Source: Lachnospiraceae bacterium UBA6998 (GTDB taxonomy: Bacteria; Bacillota; Clostridia; Lachnospirales; Lachnospiraceae). From it: a stretch of 64,000 nt of DNA. This document shows, one piece after another, positions 17,535-26,374 of this stretch. The stretch covers positions 1 through 64,000 of the forward strand of contig DJXS01000038.1 in assembly GCA_002448395.1 (NCBI GenBank). The letters run 5' to 3'. The notes beneath the pieces were generated by a model. That model saw nothing but the letters and a program-made list of their open reading frames with translations, searched no databases and was not told the DNA's origin. Each line of letters begins with the position of its first letter. The stretch's first letter is position 1. The translations under genes and the position numbers were made by a program.

Positions 17535-18560
17535 TTACTTTACAGCGCAGATCTCTGTGTAGATGCGGGGAGGATCACAGCAGATCACCTTTTCAGAGAG
17601 CCTTGCCAGATCCCCTTCCATGCGGGGAAATTCCACCCTGCAGCACCAGAGCATCTGTCCCCGGAGTCCGAATTCACCGCGGATCTTTTCGTTGACTTTC
17701 CTGTCACCGTATTTGGGATCTCCCAGTATCGGATGTCCCATCTGCGCGAGATGGCTGCGCAGCTGATGTGTCTTGCCTGTGATCAGTTCCATCTCCAGAA
17801 GCGAATAGCGTCCGCCAGTGATCACAGGTGCGTATGTCGTCCTCGTCCAGTCCCCTCCATTTTTCGCGGTTTCCTTAAAATTGACTGTATTGGTCACCGT
17901 GTCTTTGCTCAGGTATCCCTCGATCTTGCCGCCTTTTTTCACAGTTCCGAGTACTGCTGCCCTGTAAAACTTACGCAGAGTCCTGTCTCGAAGCATTTCG
18001 GCGATCTTTCTTGCGCCTGTCAGAGACTTGGAACAGATCAGGATCCCGCCTGTATTTCTGTCAAGCCTGTTGCAAACAGAGGGTTTGAACCGGCTGAGCG
18101 TTGCGGCGTCCGCCTCTCCATTCTCAATAAGGTAGCCCAGAAGCCATTCGTTCATGGTGCGATCTGTATCTGCCGCTTTCTGTGAAAGAACTCCCACAGG
18201 CTTTCTCACGATGAGAATGTCCGGGTCCTCATAGAGGATACCGTCATCTCCGATTCTTCCCTTGATCTGCCGGTATGCTTTCACATACTCCTGCAGCTCG
18301 TTATCGCCGCCTGCTTTAGCATTATCCTCTGCGCCGTCCTCTCCTCCGAATTTCCCGATCGTATCATCAGAAAGAAAAAGCGTCACCAGATCTCCTTCCA
18401 GAAGAAGCTCACTGCCGGACGCTTTTTTGTCATTGAGTGTGATATTCTTTTTCCTGAGCATTTTATAGAGAAAAGAGGAAGGAGCTCCGGGGAGCCTTCG
18501 CTGCAGATACTTGTTAAAGCGCTGATCCTTCTCTTCGCTCTTAACTGTCCATTCTCTCAT
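17535..18560 (-). CDS. RluA-family pseudouridine synthase
   Basis: A 341-residue enzyme that isomerises uridines in rRNA. Residues about 12-75 resemble an S4 RNA-binding domain (FNKYLQRRLPGAPSSFLYKML), followed by an acidic linker (GGEDGAEDNAKAGGDNE). The catalytic motif reads CNRLDRNTGGILI, with the active Asp in RLD, and GKTHQLRSHLAQMGHPILGDPKYG completes the RluA signature. Closest in plan to RluC/RluD types; the target uridine cannot be assigned from sequence alone. Short gap to the neighbouring membrane protein gene. Confidence 0.93.
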   Translation of the reverse strand: MREWTVKSEEKDQRFNKYLQRRLPGAPSSFLYKMLRKKNITLNDKKASGSELLLEGDLVTLFLSDDTIGKFGGEDGAEDNAKAGGDNELQEYVKAYRQIKGRIGDDGILYEDPDILIVRKPVGVLSQKAADTDRTMNEWLLGYLIENGEADAATLSRFKPSVCNRLDRNTGGILICSKSLTGARKIAEMLRDRTLRKFYRAAVLGTVKKGGKIEGYLSKDTVTNTVNFKETAKNGGDWTRTTYAPVITGGRYSLLEMELITGKTHQLRSHLAQMGHPILGDPKYGDRKVNEKIRGEFGLRGQMLWCCRVEFPRMEGDLARLSEKVICCDPPRIYTEICAVK

Positions 18561-18572
18561 CGGCCTCTTTCC

Positions 18573-19139
18573 TCACAGGGAGATGGATTTCAAAAGGTCC
18601 AGCACACCCTGTATGCTCTTTCTCTCTTTGCTGTCTTCCAGCCTGTTCAGGTCATCCAGGCGCTGCGTGTAATTATCCTGATTTTTGAAGATCTTGACAG
18701 TATATCCCTTAAAGCCGTCATTCTCAAGCATCGTTCTGATGTGCAGCTCTCCGCTCTTAATGTCGCATTCCGGATCTTCCGTCAGGGCACATACCGATCT
18801 CCCCGCGCAGACCGCGTGGCTTATCGCGAAATTCTTGTCATAGCTTGTCATAAAGAGGTCGTAGGCTCCGGCAAGTTCTCCGATATGAAGTTCAATGGCA
18901 TCTCTCGCGCTCTCAGAACAGCATTTTGCCCTGCAGAACATTATAAGATCCACCGCGAATTTCCCGACGCCGATGCAGCTTAAAGCCGCAAGGATCGTAA
19001 AAGCGTTTTTGTTGGTCCCAAAATACCTGAGCGCGCCGAAATACATGCCCAGCACTGCAGCAAGCAGGCCGAAGGTGACGATCGCGAAGATTTTCCGTCC
19101 TCTCTTTATGTAGCCGTATGTCCCCTTTTTTCCGATCAT
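18573..19139 (-). CDS. Hypothetical two-helix membrane protein
   Basis: I do not recognise this protein. It is 188 residues from the ATG at 19139, chosen because GGAG lies 6 bases upstream and because an earlier ATG at 19169 sits in a terminator stem. Two membrane segments occur near residues 16-36 and 43-65, followed by a soluble domain of about 120 residues (ELHIGELAGAYDLFMTSYD, TMLENDGFKGYTVKIF). The position before an RluA gene suggests co-transcription but no function. Confidence 0.75.
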   Translation of the reverse strand: MIGKKGTYGYIKRGRKIFAIVTFGLLAAVLGMYFGALRYFGTNKNAFTILAALSCIGVGKFAVDLIMFCRAKCCSESARDAIELHIGELAGAYDLFMTSYDKNFAISHAVCAGRSVCALTEDPECDIKSGELHIRTMLENDGFKGYTVKIFKNQDNYTQRLDDLNRLEDSKERKSIQGVLDLLKSISL

Positions 19140-19163
19140 GATTACTCCAATTACGTCAAAACA

Positions 19164-19195
19164 GGACATCTCTTCCGTTTAGCGAAAAGATGTCC
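19164..19195 (-). terminator. Terminator after the coiled-coil protein gene
   Basis: GGACATCT (19164-19171) pairs with AGATGTCC (19188-19195) with further pairing inside; minus-strand TGTTTTG follows. It separates the coiled-coil gene from the membrane protein gene and supports the later start of the latter. Confidence 0.7.
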
Positions 19196-19215
19196 CGCAC
19201 AATACTACTTCGGTA

Positions 19216-19866
19216 TTAACCCTCAAACATGTCAGTGTTCACGAATTCGGAATCATCTTCCTCTTCCGGATATTCCTCAGAATCCTCGTCCATATTCTGC
19301 ATCAGACCGGATTCTTCATCTTCTTCCGGCTGCGGGCTGAGCTCTGCGCGGTTCTGGCCAAGGGTGTCGATATAATCCGACATTTCATCGTGGAAGTTGG
19401 AGAAGATGGAAGTCATGTTGTTACGCGCGCTGATCGTGCTCTTCTCAAGGTCAGCGAGCATTCCTTCCATATACTGCCTGAATGCTTCGCGCTGCGCGTC
19501 GGACTCATTTACAGCCTTATCGAGGATATCCTGAGCCTGCTGTGTAGCCATTCTTACGATCTCATTAGCCTGGGCATAAGCCTGCTGCATGATCTCATGC
19601 TCGTTGACAAGTTCATTGGTATGCGCTGTAGCCTCGTTGATCATCTCTTCCGCTTTTCTCTTAGCGTCGTCAAGGATCGCGTCCTTATTGGCGATAATGC
19701 GCTGATAATGCCTGATCTCATCAGGAGTCTTCGCGCGAAGCTCCTCAAGAAGGGCATCCATTTCGTCCTTGTCTACGATAATATTTGTTTTGGAAAAAGT
19801 CTGGTATCTGCAGGAATCAATAAAATCCTCAATCTGGTCGATCATCTGCTCGATTTTGCTGCTCAT
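19216..19866 (-). CDS. Coiled-coil protein, DivIVA/ATPase-subunit-like
   Basis: A 216-residue soluble protein, mostly a long coiled coil (residues about 40-150, e.g. ILDDAKRKAEEMINEATAH), with an acidic C-terminal tail (EDEESGLMQNMDEDSEEYPEEEDD). Such proteins follow coaD or rsmD in many clostridia and are often named as vacuolar ATPase subunit H-like or DivIVA-like; the resemblance is due to coiled coil, and no ATPase genes are near. Transcribed with coaD, 15 bases away. A cell-pole or scaffold role is possible but unproven. Confidence 0.8.
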   Translation of the reverse strand: MSSKIEQMIDQIEDFIDSCRYQTFSKTNIIVDKDEMDALLEELRAKTPDEIRHYQRIIANKDAILDDAKRKAEEMINEATAHTNELVNEHEIMQQAYAQANEIVRMATQQAQDILDKAVNESDAQREAFRQYMEGMLADLEKSTISARNNMTSIFSNFHDEMSDYIDTLGQNRAELSPQPEEDEESGLMQNMDEDSEEYPEEEDDSEFVNTDMFEG

Positions 19867-19881
19867 CTTTTCCGATCCTCC

Positions 19882-20391
19882 TTATTTATTCTGGTAAAAT
19901 TCCGGATGAAGAACTCTCATTTTGCCGATCACTTCCTCTTCGATCGAAGGCGGAACGCACAGGCTGATGTCCCCGCCGAAAGATGCGATCTCCTTTACGA
20001 CAGAGGAACTCAGGTATGCGAATTCCATGCTGCTCGTGATAAAGATCGTGTCAAGCCAGCCGTCTGAGATCGTTCGGTTTGCGTGGGCAATCTGCAGTTC
20101 GTACTCAAAATCAGTTACTGCCCGAAGACCGCGCACGGCAATATGACAGTCGATTTTACGTGCATAATCCATGAGTAATCCGTAATAGGAATCGACATGC
20201 ACATTCGGAATATTTTCTGACACTTTGCGTAACATTTTAACACGTTCGTCTACAGAAAACAATGGAGTTTTCGCTTTATTGTCCAAAACGCAGACCGTCA
20301 GGTCATCAAACATTTCCGCTGCTCTTTTTATAATGTCGATGTGTCCATAGGTAACTGGGTCAAAACTTCCCGGGTAAATCGCGTGTTTCAT
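19882..20391 (-). CDS. coaD: Pantetheine-phosphate adenylyltransferase CoaD
   Basis: CoaD transfers AMP from ATP to 4'-phosphopantetheine in coenzyme A synthesis. The 169 residues contain YPGSFDPVTYGHIDII with the TxGH nucleotidyltransferase loop, AVRGLRAVTDFEYELQIA and the C-terminal SSSVVKEIASFGGDI. The second of two adjacent ATGs has better spacing to AGGA. It follows rsmD by 23 bases, the common rsmD-coaD pairing. Confidence 0.97.
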   Translation of the reverse strand: MKHAIYPGSFDPVTYGHIDIIKRAAEMFDDLTVCVLDNKAKTPLFSVDERVKMLRKVSENIPNVHVDSYYGLLMDYARKIDCHIAVRGLRAVTDFEYELQIAHANRTISDGWLDTIFITSSMEFAYLSSSVVKEIASFGGDISLCVPPSIEEEVIGKMRVLHPEFYQNK

Positions 20392-20413
20392 CATGGATCC
20401 TTTCTGCTTCCGA

Positions 20414-20971
20414 TTAGTTATTAAGAGCGCGTCTGATGAAGAGATGCCTGTTCGCTTTATAGTCTTTCTCTCTTACAAGTTCAAGGCCGATATCGCCCAG
20501 ATAAGAGAAATCCGTATCCAGTGAAGATTCCACTATGATCAGCGTATTATCCGTGACATATTTCTCTGCTGCGAGCGCATTCAGAATATCGTGTACTGTC
20601 TGTGACTCGTAAGGCGGATCCACATATATAAGATCCACTTCCTTCTCGTGGATATGCCTCAGCGCACTGAGAGCATCCTGTTTGAGAAGCACCGCTTCTT
20701 CTTCGAAATGCGTTGTGTGGAGATTCTTCTGTATACAAGCGCAGGCTTCTCTGCCGTTTTCAACAAAATAGGCGCGTTTGGCTCCGCGGCTTAAAGCTTC
20801 GATTCCGATCGCCCCGCTGCCCGCACACAGATCAAGAAAGATCGATCCGGGCACATCCGCCTGTATGATATTAAACAGAGTCTCTTTGATGATGTCCTGT
20901 GTAGGCCTTGTGTCAAGGCCGTACGGCGCGACGAGCTTCAGCCGTCTGGCGCTTCCTGCTATTACTCTCAT
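20414..20971 (-). CDS. rsmD: 16S rRNA (guanine966-N2)-methyltransferase RsmD
   Basis: RsmD methylates G966 of 16S rRNA during 30S assembly. The 185 residues show MRVIAGSARRLKL at the start, the SAM loop FLDLCAGSGAIGIEALSRGA, and the catalytic NPPY-type motif here as VDPPYE. The family's order and length fit. It starts the rsmD-coaD-coiled-coil gene run. Confidence 0.97.
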   Translation of the reverse strand: MRVIAGSARRLKLVAPYGLDTRPTQDIIKETLFNIIQADVPGSIFLDLCAGSGAIGIEALSRGAKRAYFVENGREACACIQKNLHTTHFEEEAVLLKQDALSALRHIHEKEVDLIYVDPPYESQTVHDILNALAAEKYVTDNTLIIVESSLDTDFSYLGDIGLELVREKDYKANRHLFIRRALNN

Positions 20972-20990
20972 GCCTTATTCCTCAAAATGT

Positions 20991-21013
20991 GAGGCGGAAG
21001 CCCTTTCCGCCTC
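20991..21013 (-). terminator. Hairpin after the topoisomerase IV A gene
   Basis: GAGGCGGAA pairs with TTCCGCCTC around a 5-base loop between the topoisomerase A stop and rsmD. The minus-strand tail is only ACATTTTGAG, so termination may be partial. Confidence 0.6.
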
Positions 21014-21084
21014 TTCTTTATCTAAAGTGTATTAAATCTTCTCTTTTTTGTCTATCTGCAATTGTCCGTCAGGAAAATATCGGA

Positions 21085-23394
21085 TCAGAACCGCTTGCTG
21101 CCTCTGCCGTTTCTGGCTCCGGCGCGGACCTTGTCGAGGTCAATCTCTGTGTCTCTGTGCACGAGCGGCGCGGGCTCTTTATCTTTCGCGAGCACGGCTC
21201 TTTCCACATAATCTTCCTTGCTCAGTTTGATACCCAGAACGCCCGCAGCAGCTTTTTTCATCTCCGGGATCTGATCCAGAGGGAACTTGAGAAGATATCC
21301 GTTAGCAGTCATCAAAACAGCGTACTTCTGATCAGTTATGACTCCGGCGAAAACAAGAGAATCTCCCTCTGCAAGTTTGGTCGCGTTCATGGTCTTCATG
21401 CGGGTCTCAAACTCGCCGCCGCTCACTGTTTTGACAAGGCCGTTTTTCGTGACGAAAAGGAGCCTGTAGAGGTTGAGGTCAGTCTGGCTGCAGGCCATGA
21501 CGATCTCTTCCTTCGAGGAGTCGTAATTGCCGATATTGTCGATGGGAATACCCTTGTCCCTCAGTTTTCCGAGAGGAAGGTCGGAGACTTTTACGGTATG
21601 AAGAGTACCGTTATCCGTGAACAGACAGATCTTTCCGGTGCTCCTGCACATGAAATAGTATTTGTATCCGGTTTCCACCGACTCCTGGTTTCTGGTGTAT
21701 GCAGACGGATCCATCGTCTTGGCGTATCCGAAACGATCCATGACAAACAGAAGTTCTCTGTCTTCCTCTTCCTCTTTTACGACAAAGGAAGCTGTTTCCG
21801 CCTGGGTGATCTCCGTTTTTCTGGGCTGCGCATACTTGTCTCTGATCTGCGCCAGATCACCGCGCAGTACCTTTGTCATGGAGTCGCGCTCTTCAAGGAT
21901 ATCTTCGTAGCGGTAGATATTGGCGACAGTCTCATCGTGTTCTTTAATGAGCGCTTCCAGTTCGAGTCCGATGAGTTTGTACAGACGCATGTCAAGGATC
22001 GCGTCAGCCTGCGCCTCCGTAAAGGCAAGCTGCGTCGCCATTATCTCCGATTCTACGCTTCGGAACTTGATCCCGCCGGTCTCACCGTTTACAAGGCAGT
22101 TCTTAACAGTCTTTCGGTCTCTTGCGCCCCTGAGGATCTCGATGATCAGGTCTATGACGTTGACCGCTTTGATAAGACCTTCCTGGATCTCCCTCTTTTT
22201 GCGCTCTTTTTCAAGAAGATTCTCATACTTTCTCGTGGTCGTCTCGTAAAGAAAGTCCGTATTGGCTTTCAGTATCTCCCTAAGGCTCAGTGTCTCGGGC
22301 CTTCCGTTCCTGATCGCGAGCATATTTACGCCAAAGGTGTCTTCCAGCCGCGTCTTTTTATAGAGAAGATTCCGGAAATTGTCGATATCCGTATCTTTCT
22401 TCAGTTCAATGACTATACGGATCCCTTCTTTGTCGGATTGGTTAGTAATGTCGATGATATCGTTCGTGACCTTTTTCTCGGCGAGCGCAGCAACATCCGA
22501 GAGGAACTTGCCGATGCCGGCGCCGATCATAGTATAGGGGATCTCCGTGATCACCAGATTGACGTGTCCGGAACGCCCCTTTTCTACCATGGTGCGGCCT
22601 CTCAGGCGCACCTTTCCGACACCTGTCTCATAGATTTCGGGAAGTTCGTCCTTATTGACCACAATGCCGCCCGTCGGGAAATCGGGTCCCTTGACATACC
22701 GCATCAGCTCCTTGTTCGTCAGTTCCGGGTTCTCGAGCAGAGCGATCTCCGCATCGATGATCTCCGCGAGATTGTGGGGCGGAGTGCTGGTCGCCATTCC
22801 TACCGCAATTCCTTCCGATCCGTTGATCAGGAAGTTGGGGATCTTGACGGGGAGCACCTCGGGTTCCTTCTCGTTCTCATCGAAGTTGGGCACAAAATCC
22901 ACGACATCTTTATCCAGATCCGCAAGAAAAGCCTCTTCCGTGATCTTCTCGAGACGCGCCTCAGTATAACGCATCGCCGCGGCGCCGTCGCCCTCTATGT
23001 TGCCGAAATTTCCGTGACCGTCGATCAGAGGGATCTCTTTTTTGAAATCCTGTGCCATGACGACCAGCGCGTCATAGATCGAACTGTCGCCGTGGGGATG
23101 ATATTTACCCATCGTATCGCCGACGATTCGCGCGCTCTTTCTGAAGGGTCTGTCCGACCTGATCCCGAGCTCATGCATGTCATAAAGAGTTCTTCTCTGC
23201 ACGGGTTTTAACCCGTCCCTTACATCCGGGAGCGCCCGCGCGACGATTACGCTCATCGCGTAGTCGATGTAGGATTTCTGCATCAGTTCGGAATACTCTG
23301 TCTTGAGGATCTGCTCCTGCGGAGTCTCCGCAAAAGTGTCTTCCGTCAGTCTCTTTCCTTTTTTGCTGTTCTTGTTCTGGTCGTCTTTAGGCAT
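21085..23394 (-). CDS. parC: DNA topoisomerase IV subunit A-like (GyrA/ParC family)
   Basis: The DNA-cleaving subunit of a type IIA topoisomerase. The 769 residues contain the winged helix with SYIDYAMSVIVARALPDVRD and the catalytic Tyr143 in AAAMRYTEARLEK. The GyrA-box (QRRGGKG-type) needed for DNA wrapping is not visible at the first C-terminal blade, which reads FGYAKTMDPSAY, favouring ParC over GyrA. The C-terminal beta-propeller region is otherwise retained. It follows the B subunit by 29 bases. A second, true gyrase pair is expected elsewhere. Confidence 0.88.
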   Translation of the reverse strand: MPKDDQNKNSKKGKRLTEDTFAETPQEQILKTEYSELMQKSYIDYAMSVIVARALPDVRDGLKPVQRRTLYDMHELGIRSDRPFRKSARIVGDTMGKYHPHGDSSIYDALVVMAQDFKKEIPLIDGHGNFGNIEGDGAAAMRYTEARLEKITEEAFLADLDKDVVDFVPNFDENEKEPEVLPVKIPNFLINGSEGIAVGMATSTPPHNLAEIIDAEIALLENPELTNKELMRYVKGPDFPTGGIVVNKDELPEIYETGVGKVRLRGRTMVEKGRSGHVNLVITEIPYTMIGAGIGKFLSDVAALAEKKVTNDIIDITNQSDKEGIRIVIELKKDTDIDNFRNLLYKKTRLEDTFGVNMLAIRNGRPETLSLREILKANTDFLYETTTRKYENLLEKERKKREIQEGLIKAVNVIDLIIEILRGARDRKTVKNCLVNGETGGIKFRSVESEIMATQLAFTEAQADAILDMRLYKLIGLELEALIKEHDETVANIYRYEDILEERDSMTKVLRGDLAQIRDKYAQPRKTEITQAETASFVVKEEEEDRELLFVMDRFGYAKTMDPSAYTRNQESVETGYKYYFMCRSTGKICLFTDNGTLHTVKVSDLPLGKLRDKGIPIDNIGNYDSSKEEIVMACSQTDLNLYRLLFVTKNGLVKTVSGGEFETRMKTMNATKLAEGDSLVFAGVITDQKYAVLMTANGYLLKFPLDQIPEMKKAAAGVLGIKLSKEDYVERAVLAKDKEPAPLVHRDTEIDLDKVRAGARNGRGSKRF

Positions 23395-23423
23395 ATTGAT
23401 TACTGTTTCTCCGTTTATTAACG

Positions 23424-25364
23424 TCAGACATCAAGTTCCGCGTCGTCCGCATGGTCGTGGATGAACATCCTGCGGGGTGGAACTTCGCTTCCCATCAGAA
23501 GTTCCGTTATGTCTGAAGCATGTATTGCGTCTTCGATCTGTACCTGCCTCATGTATCTTCTCTTCGGATCAAGGGTCGTCTCCCAAAGCTGCTCGGGATC
23601 CATCTCCCCAAGGCCCTTGTATCTCTGCAGAGTAAAATCGTTTTTGTGCGTCTTTCTGTATTTTGCCAGCGCGTAATCATCGTAGAGATACTCGCCTTCT
23701 CCGCCTCCCTTTTTAGGAACCACCTTATACAGAGGCGGCATGGCGACATAGACATGTCCCTCATAGATCAGTTCCGGCATAAAGCGATAGAACAGCGTAA
23801 GAAGCAGCGTCGAGATATGGGCGCCGTCAACATCCGCATCTGCCATGATGATGATCTTGTCATATCGCAGCTTCGAGATGTCGAAGTCATTGCCGTATCC
23901 TTCAGAGAATCCGCAACCGAACGCGTTGATCATAGTCTTGATCTCAGCATTTGCCAGCACTTTGTCTATACTGGCCTTCTCGACGTTGAGGATCTTGCCG
24001 CGGATCGGCAGGATAGCCTGATACATCCTGTCTCTCGCCATCTTGGCGCTTCCGCCTGCGGAGTCACCCTCGACGATGAAGATCTCGCATTTGGACGCGT
24101 CCTTGCTGGTGCAGTTCGCCAGTTTCCCGTTGGAATCAAAGGAGAACTTCTGCTTGACCAGCATGTTGGTCCGGGTCTTCTCCTCGGTCTTTCTGATCTT
24201 CGCAGCCTTCTCGGCACAGCCGATCACCGTCTTGAGGACTTCCAGGTTCCTGTCAAAATAGTGAACGATCTCATCTCCCGTAACCTGGCTGACAGCTTTG
24301 GCAGCATCCTGGTTGTCCAGTTTTGTCTTAGTCTGTCCTTCAAATCTGGGATCAGGGTGCTTTATGGAAATAACGGCCGTCATTCCGTTTCTGATGTCCG
24401 CTCCGGTAAAGTTCGTATCCTTTTCTTTCAGTATACCGATCTGGCGAGCGTAGTTATTGATCACCTGGGTAAAGACGGTCTTAAAACCCGTCAGGTGCGT
24501 TCCGCCCTCCGCGTTATAGATATTGTTGCAGAATCCCAGAACATTTTCGTGGAATTCATTTACAAACTGAAACGCGGCTTCCACCGTAATCTGGTCGCTC
24601 AATCCTTTGAAATAGATGATGTCCGTGACGGCTTCCTTGGATTTATTGAGCGCGCGGATAAAACCGACTATTCCGTCAGGTTCATGGAACACAAGCTCTT
24701 CAGCAGGTACCTGTCTTCTGTCCGTATACTCGATCGTGAGTTCCGGATTGAGATAAGCGGTCTCGTGCATGCGGCTTTTAATATCTTCTTCCCTGAACCT
24801 GGTCTTCTCAAAGATCTCGGGGTCGGGCAGGAAATTGATCCTTGTTCCGGTCCATCTGGTCTTGCCGGCAACAGGCAGCAGGCCGTCTTCGAGCTCCACT
24901 ACAGGATTTCCCCGCTCATATTTATCCTCATAAAGAAAACCGCCGCTGCCAACGCTGACGGTCATTCTTTCAGAAAGAGCGTTGACCACGGAGGATCCTA
25001 CTCCATGCAGGCCTCCGCTGGTCTTGTACGCATTATTATCAAATTTTCCGCCGGCGTGAAGGGTTGTGAACACCACGCGCTCCGCGCTCACGCCTTTTTC
25101 GTGCATTCCGATCGGAATACCTCTTCCGTTGTCCTCCACTGTACAGGAGCCGTCCGCTTCAAGGATCACCTTGATCGTGGTGCAGAATCCGGCGAGATGC
25201 TCGTCGACGGAGTTGTCCACGATCTCATAGATCAGATGATTGAGTCCCCTTGTGGAGACGCTGCCGATATACATGCCGGGCCTTGTCCTTACGGCCTCAA
25301 GTCCCTCCAGCACTTTGATACTGGCGGCGTCGTAATTATTAGTATCCTGATTAAGATTTGCCAT
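23424..25364 (-). CDS. parE: DNA topoisomerase IV subunit B-like (GyrB/ParE family)
   Basis: The ATPase subunit of the type IIA topoisomerase. The 646 residues carry the GHKL site LEAVRTRPGMYIGS, VDNGRGIPIGMH and GGLHGVGSSVVNAL, then the TOPRIM residues EGDSAGGSAKMARD and DADVDGAHI, and the C-terminal RYKGLGEMDPEQLWETTL. GyrB and ParE cannot be separated with certainty by eye; the lack of a GyrA-box in the partner supports ParE. It heads the two-gene operon, ATG at 25364. Confidence 0.9.
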   Translation of the reverse strand: MANLNQDTNNYDAASIKVLEGLEAVRTRPGMYIGSVSTRGLNHLIYEIVDNSVDEHLAGFCTTIKVILEADGSCTVEDNGRGIPIGMHEKGVSAERVVFTTLHAGGKFDNNAYKTSGGLHGVGSSVVNALSERMTVSVGSGGFLYEDKYERGNPVVELEDGLLPVAGKTRWTGTRINFLPDPEIFEKTRFREEDIKSRMHETAYLNPELTIEYTDRRQVPAEELVFHEPDGIVGFIRALNKSKEAVTDIIYFKGLSDQITVEAAFQFVNEFHENVLGFCNNIYNAEGGTHLTGFKTVFTQVINNYARQIGILKEKDTNFTGADIRNGMTAVISIKHPDPRFEGQTKTKLDNQDAAKAVSQVTGDEIVHYFDRNLEVLKTVIGCAEKAAKIRKTEEKTRTNMLVKQKFSFDSNGKLANCTSKDASKCEIFIVEGDSAGGSAKMARDRMYQAILPIRGKILNVEKASIDKVLANAEIKTMINAFGCGFSEGYGNDFDISKLRYDKIIIMADADVDGAHISTLLLTLFYRFMPELIYEGHVYVAMPPLYKVVPKKGGGEGEYLYDDYALAKYRKTHKNDFTLQRYKGLGEMDPEQLWETTLDPKRRYMRQVQIEDAIHASDITELLMGSEVPPRRMFIHDHADDAELDV

Positions 25365-25403
25365 GCAGATTTCCTATTCCTGGTTGTACTTGGTTGTTCA
25401 CGC

Positions 25404-26282
25404 TCAGATATCTTTGTGCAGCGGAATCTTCTTCGAGCAGGCGATCGCAAGCGCGCCCGGTCCGATATGGCAGGCGATACTCAGTGAGAGCACATCATCC
25501 TGCACCTTAAAGGCAGGGAAAGCAGCCCTGACTTCCTGGGAAAACTCCGCGAACTGATCCGGCACATTGCCTTGAACAGCGTAAAGCCAGACATTCTCCT
25601 TGTCTGTACCGCCGTACAGAGTCTCTATATCATGCTTCATCGCGTTGATCATTATATTCTTGCCCTGGTTCATAGTGCGGGCCTTGGAGAAAGCGTCGAG
25701 TCTCTCGCCCTTGATCTGCAGGACCGGCTTAATGCGAAGGAGTGTGCCCACCGCAGCCGCCGCCGGAGTGATCCTGCCGCCCTTTTTCAGGTAATAAAGC
25801 GTATCGAGCATGATATAAATGCTGGATTCATATTTCACATGCTCCAGTTCCTCACGGATCTGAGCCGCGCTCATACCCATTTCCGCCATTTCCAGCGCAT
25901 CCAGCACAGATCTCTTCTGTGTGACCGAGATCCTCTGGTTATTGACTACCTGGACCTTGCCGTCGTAGTCATCCGCAAGCATTCTGGCGCTCTGGCAGGA
26001 GCCTGACAGTCCGCTGCTCATGGGAATATAAACCACTTCGTCGTGGGTCTTAAGGGCATCGTCCCAAATCTTCATCACATCGGAAGGGGAGGGCTGGCTT
26101 GTCACGATACTGGCTCCGCTCTCCATCTTTGCGTAAAACTCTTCCCTTGAGAGAGTGATCCCCTCATAGAAAGTCTCGTCGCCGATCATAAAGGGCATCG
26201 GCACTACCGAAATTCCGAGCTTTTCTGCTTCCTGAGGGGTGATATGAGCGTTACTGTCGGTAATAACTGCAATCTTCGACAT
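25404..26282 (-). CDS. DegV family fatty-acid-binding protein (FakB-like)
   Basis: DegV/FakB proteins bind fatty acids and present them to FakA for phosphorylation. The 292 residues begin MSKIAVITDSNAHITPQEA and contain TSQPSPSDVMKIWDDAL, YIPMSSGLSGSCQSARM and KGGRITPAAAAVGTLLRIKPVL, all DegV signatures. The ATG at 26282 follows GGAG by 6 bases. A FakA-like gene lies about 2 kb away on the same strand (28559), so this may be its partner; in vivo pairing is inferred. Confidence 0.92.
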   Translation of the reverse strand: MSKIAVITDSNAHITPQEAEKLGISVVPMPFMIGDETFYEGITLSREEFYAKMESGASIVTSQPSPSDVMKIWDDALKTHDEVVYIPMSSGLSGSCQSARMLADDYDGKVQVVNNQRISVTQKRSVLDALEMAEMGMSAAQIREELEHVKYESSIYIMLDTLYYLKKGGRITPAAAAVGTLLRIKPVLQIKGERLDAFSKARTMNQGKNIMINAMKHDIETLYGGTDKENVWLYAVQGNVPDQFAEFSQEVRAAFPAFKVQDDVLSLSIACHIGPGALAIACSKKIPLHKDI

Positions 26283-26374
26283 CTTCTTCTCCATTTCTTT
26301 AAAACCGCGGTTCATACAACAAACTACAGTTAGAAATCATCATAATAATATGAGCGCCGAAAGTCAACCTCGCG

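Noticed and set aside
20908-23211. A long plus-strand open frame of 767 codons opposite the topoisomerase A gene
   Set aside because: It is antisense to a clear type IIA topoisomerase, has no ribosome site and no family resemblance. Codon bias of the true gene keeps the opposite frame open.
23520-25487. A 655-codon plus-strand open frame opposite the topoisomerase B gene
   Set aside because: It is a mirror of the GyrB/ParE-like coding sequence, with no start signal or domain.
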